Source: Acanthaster planci
Taxonomy: Eukaryota > Echinodermata > Asteroidea > Valvatida > Acanthasteridae
Assembly: GCF_001949145.1 (NCBI RefSeq)
Contig: NW_019091357.1
Location: 1,576,746 to 1,640,745 of the forward strand
Direction of reading: 5' to 3'
Length of the DNA stretch: 64,000 nt
Part shown: positions 1 to 13,100 of the stretch, in pieces
How the letters are laid out: every line of letters starts with the position of its first letter
Numbering within the stretch: the first letter of the stretch is position 1
The notes under the pieces: generated by a model
Told to the model about the DNA's origin: nothing
What the model saw: only the letters and a program-made list of their open reading frames with translations
The model's database searches: none
Translations under genes and position numbers: made by a program

Positions 1-1334
1 AATCTACGACTGCACAAGCTTCATTATGTTAGGCTGTAGAATTCGCCCACCGTTTTCCCCTTCCATCACCAGGGCGTCATTAGTCCACCCACCTGTTAAA
101 ACAGCCACATTAGTTCAGGTGCCGCGCCGCCGCTTCAATTCTCCGTCCTTGGGCAATGTTTAGACACTTGATATACTGCCCTGAACGTGACGGGGGGAGG
201 GTGTAGGGTTGGCTGGAGGGAGTACAAGGCATGTTATTTCGGTTAATTGGCTCAATAGAATGTTCGGTGTCAGGTAGCGCTACACTGAGGCTTACCTTGT
301 CGTTAGCTGAAGGGTTTGTCAAGGACGAGCCGCCGCAGTGGTGTGATGTACGTGTGGGAAATAAAGTCGAAGGACATGTCCAAGATCTTGACAAAATTTA
401 TCCCCTCCAAAATGAACTACATATGTACATGTTCCTGGAAGTTTTATCATCAATTTAACATCGGCTAAGGCAATATTTGTTATCTATTTTATGTCCATGT
501 TATACAGATTCAAGGGTAAGGCTACGTCAGGCCTTATGTAAGCTGTTGAAGCAGCCCTATCGCATAGACTTCGTTGTTCATACATAACTCTCGGAGAGGG
601 ACCAGGGAAACAAATATTACAGTAGACTAATTTTTGAAGAGATGCGGTGCCGCCGCACTCACGCGCGCGTGCATTTTGCAAGTCTCAGCATCCTATTGGT
701 CAAAGAGGCATGTGAAGCGCGCGGATATTACCTGTCGACGAGTGTTATACCACCGCAATTATGGCCTCTAAGCTCCCAACTGAATTAGATTGTATAAAAT
801 CATGTGGATATGCATAATCCAGACAAGAGCTAGGAGTCCACTCTTGCTGAAAAAGATCTATAATAGACCACCATCTATCTCGTATTTTTGTTCGGATGGG
901 TCCATCCATGGTGGTTCAACCGAGCGTCGTCGGTGGATATGGGCGAAACATCATCATGTCTATTGATAAAATGGGCAGTGTGGAAAGTGGCTTTGACGTT
1001 TTCAAGAACCGACAGAAAGCCATTACAGGTTCATCTTTTTGACTCACGAGTGATGTTACACGGGGACTCCTCGTCTAAAGCTATGAACTGAACCTTTCAC
1101 AGTTACAGATGGACATTGATGAGGCCATAATGGGGCAGAGCTGAGGTGTGCTGCTGCCTTGTGCTAGGGAAGAAACCCGTAAACGCCAAGTAAGGATGGT
1201 CATAAGAGAACTTAAACAAGACCACCTTGACATAGCGGGCATTCGCTTGTTGCTACGATAGGGGGATACCGAAGCGGCAATAGATAAGCCAATGCTGAGC
1301 AAGACGAGTGATGGACAAGACATCACAAATGGGG
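1..1334. other. non-coding stretch, nothing recognised
   Basis: I see only short reading frames without splice support or recognisable protein content. There is no clear repeat element before the SINE that begins near 1335. Confidence 0.5.
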
Positions 1335-1520
1335 AGATGTAAATTAATAATTTTTGGATTTTGCCCAGCCCGACGTGTATTTTTTAACACTGTATGCTCA
1401 GTGTATGCCACCGCGGGCTTATGAAAAAAAAACCGACAAGCGTACTCGGGTGGGACTCGAACCCACGACCTCCTGCTTACTAGTGCAGACGTCTTAACCA
1501 CTTGACCACTGAGCTCGACG
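1335..1520 (-). mobile_element. tRNA-derived SINE, copy A
   Basis: On the minus strand the element starts near 1520 with a tRNA-like head. It carries a pol III A box (AGTGGTCAAGTGG) and a B box (GGTTCGAGTCC). A body follows that contains ACACGTCGGGC and ends near TTAATTTACATCT. The same head and body occur at 1630-1793 and 34825-35021, so this is a dispersed family rather than a tRNA gene. The anticodon-arm region (around TGCACTAGTAAGCA) does not fold into a standard 7-base loop, which also argues against a working tRNA. The copy lies head-to-head with copy B. Confidence 0.8.
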
Positions 1521-1629
1521 GTGTCGTTTTATTTTTTATTTGTTTATTTTTTGTGTTCTGCAATTCACACTGATTCTCGCAGCTGACTGCGTTCTTCATC
1601 GGCGCACGAGCCGAGTGATCCAACGCCGG

Positions 1630-1793
1630 CAAGCTCGGTGGTCGAGTGGTTAAGACGTCTGCACTAGTAAGCAAGAGGTCTTGGGTTCGAGTCCCACCCG
1701 AGTACGCTTGTGGTTTTTCCACGAGCCTTCAGGGACATAGCATACAATGTTAAAATACAAGTCGGGCAGGGCGGAAAAAATCCCAAATTAATC
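1630..1793 (+). mobile_element. tRNA-derived SINE, copy B
   Basis: This is a plus-strand copy of the same SINE. The A box TGGTCGAGTGG lies near 1639 and the B box GGTTCGAGTCC near 1683. The body contains GTTAAAATACAAGTCGGGC and ends in CCCAAATTAAT. Head and body agree closely with copies A and C. It is divergently arranged with copy A, about 110 bases away, so the transcribed strands of the pair are complementary. Confidence 0.8.
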
Positions 1794-2610
1794 GTCAAGT
1801 CAGTAAAGAGGAGTGGTGCTTGTTAAAATCAGTTCTGACTTGTTTGGTTACCAACCAAGCCACTGAAACAGAAAATATGGAGGCAGTGCTATTGAGATAA
1901 ATGAGAGATTCCCCGTCCGATTCTTACCCCTGTGGTCATTCACACGGTGGTTTGCGTGAGGCAAGGATTTCATGACCAGTGATTCCATGACCCAATTACG
2001 TCCGTCACTCTGAACTCCGCTCACAGTGATGAACATTGTGATACACACTGTGACAAAAGAGCGGGGCAAAGCATTACTTTAACTTTTTCAGAGTAACTCG
2101 TGTTTTGCACAAAATAGTAAATTTGTGATAATCGAGTTATTTCTCGAGGGTACCCCATCAAACTGCCAACAACTGTACTAAATCGTAAGCAGAAGGTCTG
2201 CGGCATAAGCCACCAAAGGCAATCAGGACTAGGAGCCTGACAATGTCGAACTATTTTACTCCCCCAATTTGACATGTCAGGTGAAATTAGACGGGATTTT
2301 GATAGCCCCACAACCCAATTTCAGAAACAGATGGAAGACCGTTCAAATGACAACCTTAATGGTCCTCTTTTGGTCTGACAACGGCGGCAAGTGGTGATTC
2401 CAGGGACATGGAGGCGATTTAAATGAATGTCGATCTCCCAGACACCGAGACAGTTTGGTTAGTGCAATTTGAAGGGGCGTGATACAAAGAGGAGAGCCGG
2501 TTAAGCACGCAGTGAATCATTTTTCTGATGGTGGGGGTGTGAACTGACCAAGGACAGAGGGGACACCGACCAGATAAGTGGGTAGACCCATCAGGTGATC
2601 GAGGTCACTG

Positions 2611-2657
2611 AATGGGGCCCAGGTGTCCCCCAGTGAATACCCCCACCCTGGGCCCAA
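2611..2657. repeat. GC-rich inverted repeat
   Basis: GGGGCCCAGG near 2612 and CCTGGGCCCA near 2647 are reverse complements around a spacer of about 23 bases. They would form a stem of nine or ten pairs. I see no poly-T terminator or mobile-element end beside it. Confidence 0.6.
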
Positions 2658-5600
2658 GGACCTCGTCTTGTGCATCAGGTCATGAAGTACGTAATTACGG
2701 TCTTTATGGAAGCCCATGTCCCCCTTTTTTCCCACCAACAAAAAACCAACGTTTTCCACATTCCACAAAGTACCCGAAAGAATCAATGATTTTAAAATGA
2801 CGTACAGGCTATCTCTAGTGAAACTGAAAGAACCAATTTCCATCATACTCTGATCAACACACAGACGTGGGTGTCCGGTTGTTCAAACAGCATCTTTCAT
2901 TTATGAGTTTTTCGGTCCGGCTTTGGTGGTCGCGTCTGTTGATGAGTTTACAGCCATGGAACTCTAAGCATGGTTACTACTGTTACTAACTCAACTGTAA
3001 TGTAAACTATCTTAATAATATGTCGCCAATAATCCAACATTTGAATGAAACGTGTAAATCCGTGTCTCCAATCCTTTTGATGGGGCATTTAGCGGGAAGT
3101 AATTATGATGCCGAAAAGAGCAGGCAAAAGTTGCATCAATCTCTGGTGGATGTAACAAGTCAACCCTCTGTCTCTCTACCATGGATTCAAAACGTCTGTC
3201 TCCTAGACCCATATGTACATGTACAATCACCATTCGCTGTAGCTTTGAGTAAAACTATCTTTTTTTTTACACTAAACGGAAACATTTTCCAGGCAATTAC
3301 GAAGGGCCTTATACACCTGTCGTATTGTTTGGTGTTTGACGTAAAGCGGATTTTATCGCTCAACAATACTGCTCTGTGTCTGAATGGGAAGAACAGGCCA
3401 AGACAAGTGGAAAGCTGTCAATTCTCTCCTGCTCCACTTGAGAACAATCTGACAACTCAACAAACGAGCGAATCAACCCATAATGTTTTCTAAGTGACAA
3501 CCTTTGAAAACCTGTAACGTTCTGCTGATGTTTGTATATTTCAGCTCAAACGCTCCACAAACAACAAATCTTCCTTCTTTTCAGACACGATATATGGATT
3601 AATGACAATTAAAATCGAGACCTGACGCCCGAGGTTTTATGGAAGAAAACCTTTGCAAATCCAAACAGGTTCTGTGATGTTTACAGGAATTTTAACTCAG
3701 ACGTTCCACTAACAACCAGTCGTCGCTCTCTATTCTATTAAAATTCTATTATGAGGGAACGCCTCAATGAAGTGACGCTCTGAAAATTTCTAGGTGACTG
3801 TCCCAAGGGTTCATTTGGATGGTGTGCCAGATGATCAGTAAAGGATCCTGAAGGTTTTCCCGCTTATGCTCGAAGTTCTATTCTTGCCTTTCTTCCTGAC
3901 TCAATTTTGCTTTGAATGTGCGAGTAATCGAAGCATTATCGTAACATGTTGATGTCTTTTTACACACGGTTACCGTTGCAAACCACTACGTTCAACTTCA
4001 ACTTCTGGGCACTTAGTAAGAAACAGGGCTTTGTGGCCAATATCACAGGTGGAACCATTAATTAGCGTTCTTTATTTAATAACTTTAGAAATTTGGAGCA
4101 CTCTTTTCTCAACAATGAAAGCAATTTATTGTTAAATGATTTTGCCCTGAAGGCTGAATCCACACTTACTGTCGCTACTTTTCTTGTGTTTAATAAAAAA
4201 AATAATTAATGTCTAAAACGTAAACTATGAGTGAGTGGCATTTGAAGCTCAGAAAAACGGAACATTTGCTAAACCTATTTACATGGAATCATTTTCAATA
4301 TTGATTGAGTGGCTTTCTAAAACCAATTCGTTTTAATCAATCTAACTTCTATTCTTAAAGCACAAAAGGATCTCACATTTTCACCTTTGATTCTTTAACA
4401 AATCGGGATTAACGATAGAGGGCTCCCGACATAAAATATGGTGTGGCCACGACGCCTGAAAATATGTCCCCGTCGAGTTTGTTATTCTTTGTGCACCTGA
4501 TGGTTATATTTTCTGTTCAAGTTCCTTCTTTATCAAGGGCACCCAGACCCAGCTAAGACACCCGCCTCAGTGATGACAGCTTTGCTAGATTTATTACCAC
4601 ATCAAGTTCAACCAACAAAGGATCAAACACAGTTGGCCTACATGCAAAAAGAAATGTACATGTAGGCCTACATGCGTGCCGCTGGTGTGAGCCGTCATTG
4701 CGGGAAGTCATTTTCTTTCAAGTATAAAATGTAATCAGGGAAATGTTTGCGAATTCGGTGAATGAAATAGCGATGGGACCAAAGGGGTAATTTCACAAAT
4801 TGGAGAGGACGTGTGATGAGGATCGGGGGCAGCGAGAGTAGAGTGATGAAAACACTGCGGCGTTTGCTTCGAAATTTGGGGCAGAACTGAGTTTGTGGGC
4901 TCGGCTTGTGTGTGTGTGGGGGGGGCTCCTCAAAATCATTTTACATATAAGTGTGCAAAAGCCACCTGAGTTATTAACTTTGATTTCTCATGGACGCACT
5001 GAATTTTACACCAAAATGCTCCGGGGCAAATAAACCACACATGCAACAGCCGTTGAGAAGCCGTGCAGACGGGTCCTTCAAAGAGGTTCTGTTTGATTTG
5101 GCACACTGACAAGATAGGACGCCGACCAGGTGAAATTAACAATAGAGAACCGGCAGGTGCAAGGAGTGCCGGGGCACAGGTGAACAGGTGAGGGCAACAC
5201 GGCCTCGGAATGTGGGTCGCGAGCCGGGCGCGTGGGTACTCGCACTTCTAAAGCACTCTGTCAATAAATTATGCATGCTTGCTATTGTTCAAGGATGAAA
5301 AATAAGGGGGTCTCTGTTCTCCCGTTGTTTGCAGGGTGTGTGGTGGTTATGAATTGTGAGTAGAGAGTGGACCGATGAAGTACCACGTCCAGAGGTTTTG
5401 CGCACAACAGAAATTGGACTGAGTCAGGAATATAACTTGATCGACAGGTGTAGCCTAAAGGCTTATCGCAAGGGATACTGCACGGAAGTTTTCAAAGGAG
5501 GCATTTAGTTTTTCAGGAATCCTTCTCACATTAATGGTCGATACATTTTGTCTTGTCAGTTGCAAATGTATCACTTTTATAAGCATTTTATGTTGAAAAC

Positions 5601-6959
5601 ATACCCCTGTCGAGGGAGGTGTTGAGAAATATTAATATTGGCGGGTAATCACATGCGAAGCCCCGTATGATGAGACCTTCCGTAGCTTGCTGATTAAGAG
5701 AGCCTTGGTTTGAAACCCTCACAATGTCCCGTTATGCAAAACCTGAGAAAGGGATTATCACTGAACAAAATAATCAACGAATTAATCCGATTGAATTGTC
5801 TGTGGGGCACGCGTCCCTCCTTTTGTGACGAATACGCGTTGAGACAGGGAGCGCCCGGTACATAATATCTGGTTTTGGAACTTCGAGTCTGGTAGTGCGT
5901 GGAATACGATGCTGTTTAACATGGATCACTGAGAGTTTGTAATCAGCTACCGTCCTCAGATGTGAATCTGTAGCATGCTGTTTTGATTTCAGGCTGAAAA
6001 TTTCCCAGTTGTAAATTCTGCAGCACTCTTCACGTTTTCTACTAGGAAGGTCTTTAAGGTCTAGGACATCTCTGTATAATCTATCAAAAGAACACTTTAC
6101 TCGTATTGGAATACTTTTCTTTGATTGGTATAAAGTGCAAACGGGCTTATTAATTTGAATGCTAAATGTATGACGTTTGAAAAATTAATTGTATTGCTTA
6201 AGAAGAAAAATGAGACAGGCCTGACCTTTTGGGCACTTGTAATATTACTGGCGTCCACAGCTCTGAATAGTGGTGATATAGTTATCCAATTGAACGCGTT
6301 TGCCAACACGTTGATTTATTGTTGAGTCAACACTTGCTGAGACCCGCTATGCAAATTCCGAGGCACGCATCCGGTTGCTTTCCTGGAAAAGGTTGAAATT
6401 CAGTTGTAAGCTTCAAGCGACAATTTCCGGTACATAGCCGAAACCACATTGTTGTATTCCAATAATAATCTTCAATAGTTTACTGAACTCGTCTCTTTTA
6501 TGAAAAATATAGACGTGTTTAAGAATTTCAAACAAATGGTAGCTGTATACCGTTTAATAGGACGAAGCTTGGTAATGGTCCAAACCTTTCAGTAAACCCT
6601 TGTAACTAACGTCTGTCAAAGTCTTTCTTTACAAATACAAGTGTTATCCGCAGCAAAATTGCATATGCAGCAAGGTATGAGACGGAGAGAGCCCCCCCTG
6701 CTTTGTGTTGGTCATTGTCTCGCAGGAATCTGGGGAATTCCTTTCAGACATCCTGGGGAGATGCGTTAAGTAACAATAGTCTAGAATGTGTATAGGGATT
6801 GGACATGTTGGGGGGGGTACCCCTCGGTCTCATTTCTTGCTGGGTATACAAAACAGAGTGGAGCAAGACACGCAGAGCTTGCGGGATAAAATCTGATTAG
6901 GCTATACAAGTAAATCCTAACGAACTCTTCTCCAAAGAAATATCGATCGACGGCATCAT

Positions 6960-7060
6960 GTGGCCGGGGTGCTTATAATGTCTCATATATTTGATAATAT
7001 GCAAATGAAGTCGGGGCCCCAGACAGCAATTAATTATAGTTAATGCAAGCTGCTCCATCA
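6960..7060. promoter_or_regulatory. candidate enhancer with octamer and TAAT sites
   Basis: A perfect POU octamer ATGCAAAT lies at 6999-7006. About 25 bases on, CAATTAATTATAG (7027 onwards) holds overlapping TAAT homeodomain cores, and an ATCGATCGA stretch precedes it near 6943. This density of developmental-factor sites in a gene-free stretch fits an enhancer. Individual sites are short, so chance is a real alternative. Confidence 0.3.
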
Positions 7061-7576
7061 AGGCGTCCAGCCACATCCCGATTGCGGATTTTAGCGGATT
7101 TTTTTTACCCCGCGCGTGGAACCAACTCGATTCTTATGTAAATCGGTTTGATATTGAGCGGTCTTCCTGAACGCAGCCGAGCAGAATTCTGAATCAAAAT
7201 GGCTAAGAATCCTTTCCATCATCTGAAACGAATCGATAAGTGGCAAAAGTCTTTGTTCCCAGAAACTATCCTTTGTCATCTTGACGCGTGCAGAAGTTGG
7301 GCTTTTGCCGTCTTAGCCGCATTACGGGTGAGGATCAATATTATAGCGAGCAAGTAAATAATTGATGAGCTCAAATCTACTTCTTGGCTTTATCTTAGCA
7401 GCTCTGAAGAAGATTCTTCAAAGTAATTGGCAATCTGAATGTGTAAATTACTAATATAATTACCATCTCATTACATGTTTATGCTTTGCAACATATTGCC
7501 CAGCCAGAGTTCATTTGTACGTTTGTTTTGGCGAATTTCTTGATTTTTCTATCGATCTGTATTAATGAAAGTACAC

Positions 7577-7813
7577 TATACTCAAAGAAGTTAAGGGCCA
7601 CTTTTTATTTTGTTTATACTTTTTATGTGACATAAACGTATTTTACTGCTGAAAATGCACATTTGATGTTTTGAAACATTTTTAAAAAATGTTTTATTCC
7701 AATGAGAACACCATGCATCTAGACAAATAAAAGCCTTGAACTACACCCCACTCATAGCCTGGAAAAAAATTACAAGTTAAGAAAAAAATTGGCGCTTAAC
7801 TTTTTGAGTAGTA
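7577..7813. mobile_element. Tc1/mariner-like MITE
   Basis: The left end reads TACTCAAAGAAGTTAAGGGC. The reverse complement of the right end reads TACTCAAAAAGTTAAGCGCC. These are near-identical terminal inverted repeats bounded by TA. The element is about 235 bases with an AT-rich centre and no transposase, so it would need a transposase supplied elsewhere. TIR sequence and TA flanks fit Tc1/mariner-type MITEs. Confidence 0.75.
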
Positions 7814-10010
7814 TAAATTGCTATTGCAAACTATTCGTCAACATCAACGTTACTCAGACGTAAAAACAAAAGACAAACGAACAAATTACACTTCGGCATC
7901 GCTTGAAGGACAATTTTCAATTGTTCATAAACTGTGACCAAAAGATCCGAAGACTAATGTCCGATTTCATCCCCGATTAATCCCTAATGCCTCCCATTAA
8001 CGTACGTGCGTACGTTTTGCTTCATGGCTGCATTTTTTCATATAACCCAAGGATAAGCTGTAAAAACACAGTACTGAGTCCTCTGCCTACCCAATTTTAA
8101 TAGTTATTGAGTATCACTGCAGAATTTCTTTTCTGATTGTCATTTAACTTGATAAACATATTTGATATTTCATTTGTAATTAATGGATGTGTGTTGGCTA
8201 TAAAAATTGTTATAGTAGTGCAGAAATGTGTGTACACAGAATGGATGGATTTACATTTACAGAAATGATAAAAGCTGCCCTAAAACTCAATGGGGGCTCC
8301 TTTATCATGGAATACCACGGGATTTCCACAAATTAAAAATTATCAAAATTGCAGCAAGTTAACTTGGCTAGCTTCTTCGCGGTAGCATTCTCGCAGGCGG
8401 CGCAAATGTTCACGACAAGAAGGCGGGGACTCCCGGGCTGCTCTGGCGGTTGCTTCCGCCCCAATGACACCCGATATGACAGCCAGAAACATTCATGTCA
8501 TTCCCGGCCCAAGAGCCCCCGGGCCGAGAGAATTAGGTGATAGTAGTTTAACACTCTCCGGGATCGCGGGAAACATGACATTATCATACAAGACGAGCAC
8601 GTCGAGCGAGGGGCTTCGACCAGACAACGGGAATAATTATTCAAATCTGCCCGCCATAGATTGACGAAGTGTCTGACTAGCTGTGAAATTAACCACGCTG
8701 GCTGCGGCGTCTCGGTTGATTGAGGCCACTTCGGGAACAAGGAACGGGGTCAGCCCAAGGTGACACATCTGTCAATTTTTAATCACACATCGCTACTGCA
8801 TTTTTTTAATTTTGCTAGTGGAGGCGAAATTAAATAATTAAGATACGCATATCTTCTTCAGCACTTGTTACATACTCAGTCTCTGCGGAAAGACAGCGAC
8901 AACATTAAGCCAGTGACTGAAACCAGAAACCAATATCTCCTTTTTCTGACCTTGCAGACAATAAAACATTGAACGTCTTCCCAAGCCCAGAGATTCAATA
9001 ACTTTTAATGGCATGTTGGAGAATGTAACTGTTGTCTGACCTTAGTAATTAACACGAGTAAAACAAGTGAAGTGAAGATGAACTGAAACAATCTCTATAC
9101 TCAATCAGCCTCAAGCTGGATCAAGAGAGGACGCAATTTTCTTAGCAACGGAGGCTCCGTTGGTAGGAACTGAACCTCGCTGGTTCACGACTGACTATGA
9201 AATGCAAGCGTTACGGCCGCCTCGCTACCAACAAAAATAAACACTTCGGACCAATAAGGCTCTTTTTAACCAATGATTGGGTGCTTCTGCTCGAGGCGGA
9301 CAGGAGTCTGTAGTTTACGCTTGTAGAGATTGGAACGTACGTGTCCTCCACGGCTTTGTCAAAGCTGTACGTTAATATAAACGATGGTGTTCGTGATAAC
9401 AATATCTTCATCGGAGTAATTCCTGCGTGGTAATATAATCGTGGAATGGCAGTTGGCAGCCTGCATTGCGACATTCTGTAGTTTTCGATTTTTTCCTTCA
9501 GGATATAACCAGCAAACGGCGCTATTACGGAGACAAGAAGAAAGGGTGGACCGCCCTCTTCACATTCCTCATCCCTCCCCCGAATCGGATAGGCGACTTT
9601 TTTAAATTTCCCGATGAATTAAAGGTATGACTTCGTTCTATATGTACGCGTTATGTACTTTAGACTTCAACAAAGAAAACAAAACCTTTCATGTTGGTTT
9701 CCTCTTCCATTCCCCCATCTAAAAGATACAAAAAATAGCACTGTTGTGAGGATCTAAAGATTAGTGAGTCTAGATTAATTAGTCTCATATTTCTTGTCAT
9801 CGAAAGTGATGAATACTTGGATTATTGCGGGAGTCCCATCGAGTTAAATTGAAATGCTTACATCTCCAGCAAGTTAATTAAACTGATGTGACGAAATACG
9901 TGACACAATACACGGTCCGAAAGAACATGCAGCGTCAAGTCGTATTCATCCAAAACCTCGAGCTCAGGATTGTGTCGCCTTTGTACTTGTCAGGTGCTGC
10001 ATGTAGGAAG
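7814..10010. other. non-coding stretch with one GC-rich patch
   Basis: No gene is supported. Around 8370-8760 the DNA becomes GC-richer, with CCCGGGC and GGCCCAAGAGCCCCCGGGCC blocks and an AATTAGG homeodomain-like core. This could be a regulatory element. A tRNA-like stretch with palindromic ends lies at 9160-9235. Confidence 0.4.
9160..9235 (-). repeat. tRNA-like sequence, possible SINE head or tRNA relic
   Basis: On the minus strand, GTTGGTA and TACCAAC form a perfect 7-base-pair end stem 74 bases apart. A TAGCGAGGCGG stretch resembles a pol III A box and GGTTCAGTTCC resembles a B box. The anticodon and T stems do not form, so a working tRNA is unlikely. A decayed SINE head is the better guess. 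Confidence 0.3.
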
Positions 10011-10012
10011 GA

Positions 10013-10133
10013 TGGAGGGTTTGCGTGACTACCATCGAGCAAACCAGTGCTTTTTTCCACTTGGTATGCACAAAGGAGGCTTTTCTGTAGAACAGAGAAC
10101 TGCCCTGCAAGATGGCTACCATATTACGCATTC
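10013..10133. mobile_element. palindromic MITE family 2, diverged copy
   Basis: This stretch matches the element at 42514-42633. Both carry GAGGGTTTGC at the left, CAGTGCTTTT inside, GCACAAAGGA in the middle and CTGCCCTGCAAGATGG at the right. The left and right arms are partly complementary. It is more diverged than the copy at 42.5 kb and its right end is unclear. No coding capacity is present. Confidence 0.65.
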
Positions 10134-13100
10134 ACCAATAGTCTAAGGACTCGCTGGCCTTCAGTAAAGTTTGCAAGTCAATTTTAACTGATGCGGGTGG
10201 TTTCAAATAGCGCCCCCAGTTTTTCAACAATATTCATTCTCATTTCATATGCAATGCCCCACCACTTCCCACAGGAAATGTGAAAAATGTGATATACATA
10301 TATTTTTTTGATGGTATCAACTTAAAATTAATCACTCAAACAACCAAAAACCGTGATGGTAAACTTTTGCGGGTACGGCATCGAGCGTGTAATTTTCGTT
10401 TCAGGAACACTGTCGACTGGTCGGAAACGCGGGTGGATTAATCACTGATGCGGAACCACAAACTGTCTGAATTTATGCAGAAATTGATTGCTTGAAATAA
10501 GTCCGGGTTTTATTTGTAACAGGTATAATTCATCTCGCATGAGCTAGGCAGCCGGTTCTGGAGGGTACACTATATGCCTCGACCACGCGCTTGAAAACTG
10601 TGTAACAACCCTAAACAATTCTCAACTTTTTAGAATACATTTGTACTTTCAGGCCACCGGGGCATGGGGAGGCTTTGACCGATGGTTGGCGGATGCCTAT
10701 CTCCCACGCTCTGTTCGACCGGACAAGCCCCGAAATAGATAACAAAAGTTATTAAGACTCCAAAACAATGAACTATCGGCCTCGAAATCTCCGGCCAGCT
10801 GGGCAAATATACCCCCACCTTCGGAATAGTCGCCAAAATGACCGCTTGTTTATCTGGCTTGCCAGTTTCCCACCGATCCCGGCAAGACAAAAGCTTAACT
10901 TGGCCCTTATGGTGAGAGTAATTAATGGAAAAATAATCGACGGCTAATGTTTGATCTGGCGTGGCTACAAGTAGATACAGCGGAAAGTGCACTTAGGTTT
11001 CACTGACTGAAGTGGTTACTTCGTAAAACAACAATTTTCAAAGCAATTAAGGTTTACCTTGTAGATAACACAATAACCAACAACTCGATAAGTAGTATGA
11101 ACAGGAAAACTAACAGGTCAGAAATTACAGGGCATCTATTCAAAATCTTTGCCCAAAAAGCAGCCTTACTGGTTGTTTTAAGTTACTATAATTCCCCAAG
11201 GGCTGACCTCAGCTTGCACTTTTTTTCGAGCATAAGCTGACATCCAAATTCGTTAAGAGATCCGGGTTAAAGTGATCCTGTTAACCTATTTCACCCCCCT
11301 TTTGGACGGCTATCGTATTATCGTTAACTGCGGCCTCTCTACAATGATAGAGGGAGGAACAAACAGGATTTGGGTAGTTCAACACGGAAAGAAATTTGCT
11401 TTTAATAGGTCCGATTACAGCCGGTAAAGTCGGGGGACCCGGTGGGGATTTTGAGCGCGATGCCGGGGCACGCGCCCGATGAGCCTGGCCGTCAGCCACG
11501 GTCGTCGCTTTTTAGGGGGAAACCACTTTGAACGCCGAGGCGATGTCGAAAAGGATTGGAGACTGGGAAAGATGAAAGATGATAATTTGAGCGCTCTTGG
11601 GAAGTGAGTAGAACGCTGGATTATTTAAAAGGGGGCGAATAGTTTCAAAACAAAATGTTGAATGAAAGTTTTTGCATTAAACCGCGGCAACAAAGCTGCC
11701 CCCCCCATTTATTTCACTGACCGAGGGTAAGTTACCAAAATTAATGCCCATGACTCAAGAATAATGTGAAGAATTTCCAGAACTTTTGCCATGTGCATTA
11801 AGGCGGGAGTTTCTCAAGCTAGAATGAGCTGAGCATTCGATCGAATTCATGCCAAAAATGGATCTTAATGATCACGCTTTTCTTGCGATTACAAGATTCT
11901 TCACAAAAATTGCACTTAGGCCCTAACAATCAACGTTTCAGGCAGAATGTTGGAATCATCTTCAGTAAACTTCATCGGTCTTTGAGCCGCACGCAGACAT
12001 ATCTTCTCAAATTAAAAAGCAAAGCACATACCAAATATTTCTTAAGAAATGGCTTGGAACGACTAAATTTTCTGTAAAAGAATTTGAACTCTCTCAGGAA
12101 AAATCACAACTAATTTATGATCAGAAATTATACGGCACAGGCCTCGCGCATCACAATTCATCGCACACAAAAAACATTATAAATTTTCTTCAGAATTATT
12201 CATTTAAATTTCCCTTTCCTATTAGACATGGAACAAATAAATGTCACTGCCCCTAGCGCTGGTTATTTAGAAACAAAGAGCACAATATGGACTTGCAAAG
12301 GCTATGATTGGGAGCGATATTCTCGGAAATTGATAATTTCTTTGTTCAACGTCAAGTCCGCAGCAGGGAAATGGAAACAGCAGTCACGTCTGTAGATGAT
12401 TCATCGAGATGATTCCAGCGGCTGTTTCACAAGTAAGCTTGTTACGCGTTTCGAAGCCACAAGTTCTTGGTTCATGTTATTCCTGGCCTATATCGACTCT
12501 AGTGTTTTTATTCATCATTTCACAATTTCAGTCATTTGCTGACGGAATTGAGGTAACGACAATTGCTGTCGTCATGCCGTTTTCATTTTAAACTAAAACT
12601 AAAACAGGGCAAGTAATTAACAATATTTAAAGTCCCTAATTACAGAAAGGGTTTCTCTTAGTCGGCATCTTTTTGTGACGCATTTCACTGAAATTGAACA
12701 ACAGAACCAATTTCCTTTACCATGCATGATGCGAGTATAGTTTGGACAATAACAGAATTCGGGCAACATGCAACAGTCGTCGCACAAGTAGCTCGTTAAA
12801 GGCGTACCGCTCTTGCATGGGTTTTCATCTTCCATCCAGAACGGAACGGCGGCAGATGGCAACGCGCTGATGCGACAAGACCCAGCGTCCATGTCAGACA
12901 AAAAAAATGATAAATGATAAAAAGAGGGAATAGTCATCGCAACAATCTACATACATGCATTCGGCCAAGCTAAATATAGCCAAATCAATCGTGGTAATGG
13001 CATCGAAAAAAACACCACACAAATAAGCTTTGCTCAGGCAAAATTCGCCTCTGAATTTTCAACAAAGTCGCTAGTTTTTACACGATCTACCGAAATAGTG

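Larger units (their letters stand above)
1794..7576. other. gene-poor stretch, possible regulatory patches
   Basis: No gene can be supported. The longest open frame (3020-3493) is unlike any protein I know and lacks splice or composition support. Features seen are a GC-rich hairpin near 2610-2657, a diverged direct duplication around 3500-3745, and a POU/homeodomain-like patch near 6960-7060. The rest is AT-rich with no recognised repeats. Confidence 0.5.

Noticed and set aside
1455-1715. Two apparent tRNA genes
   Set aside because: The A and B boxes are good, but the anticodon arm does not fold properly. The same sequence with a shared body occurs at 34.9 kb, so they are SINE heads.
3020-3493. 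157-codon open frame in the left desert
   Set aside because: It starts with ATG but has no recognisable domain, no biased composition and no splice partners. It also lies in repeat-affected AT-rich DNA.
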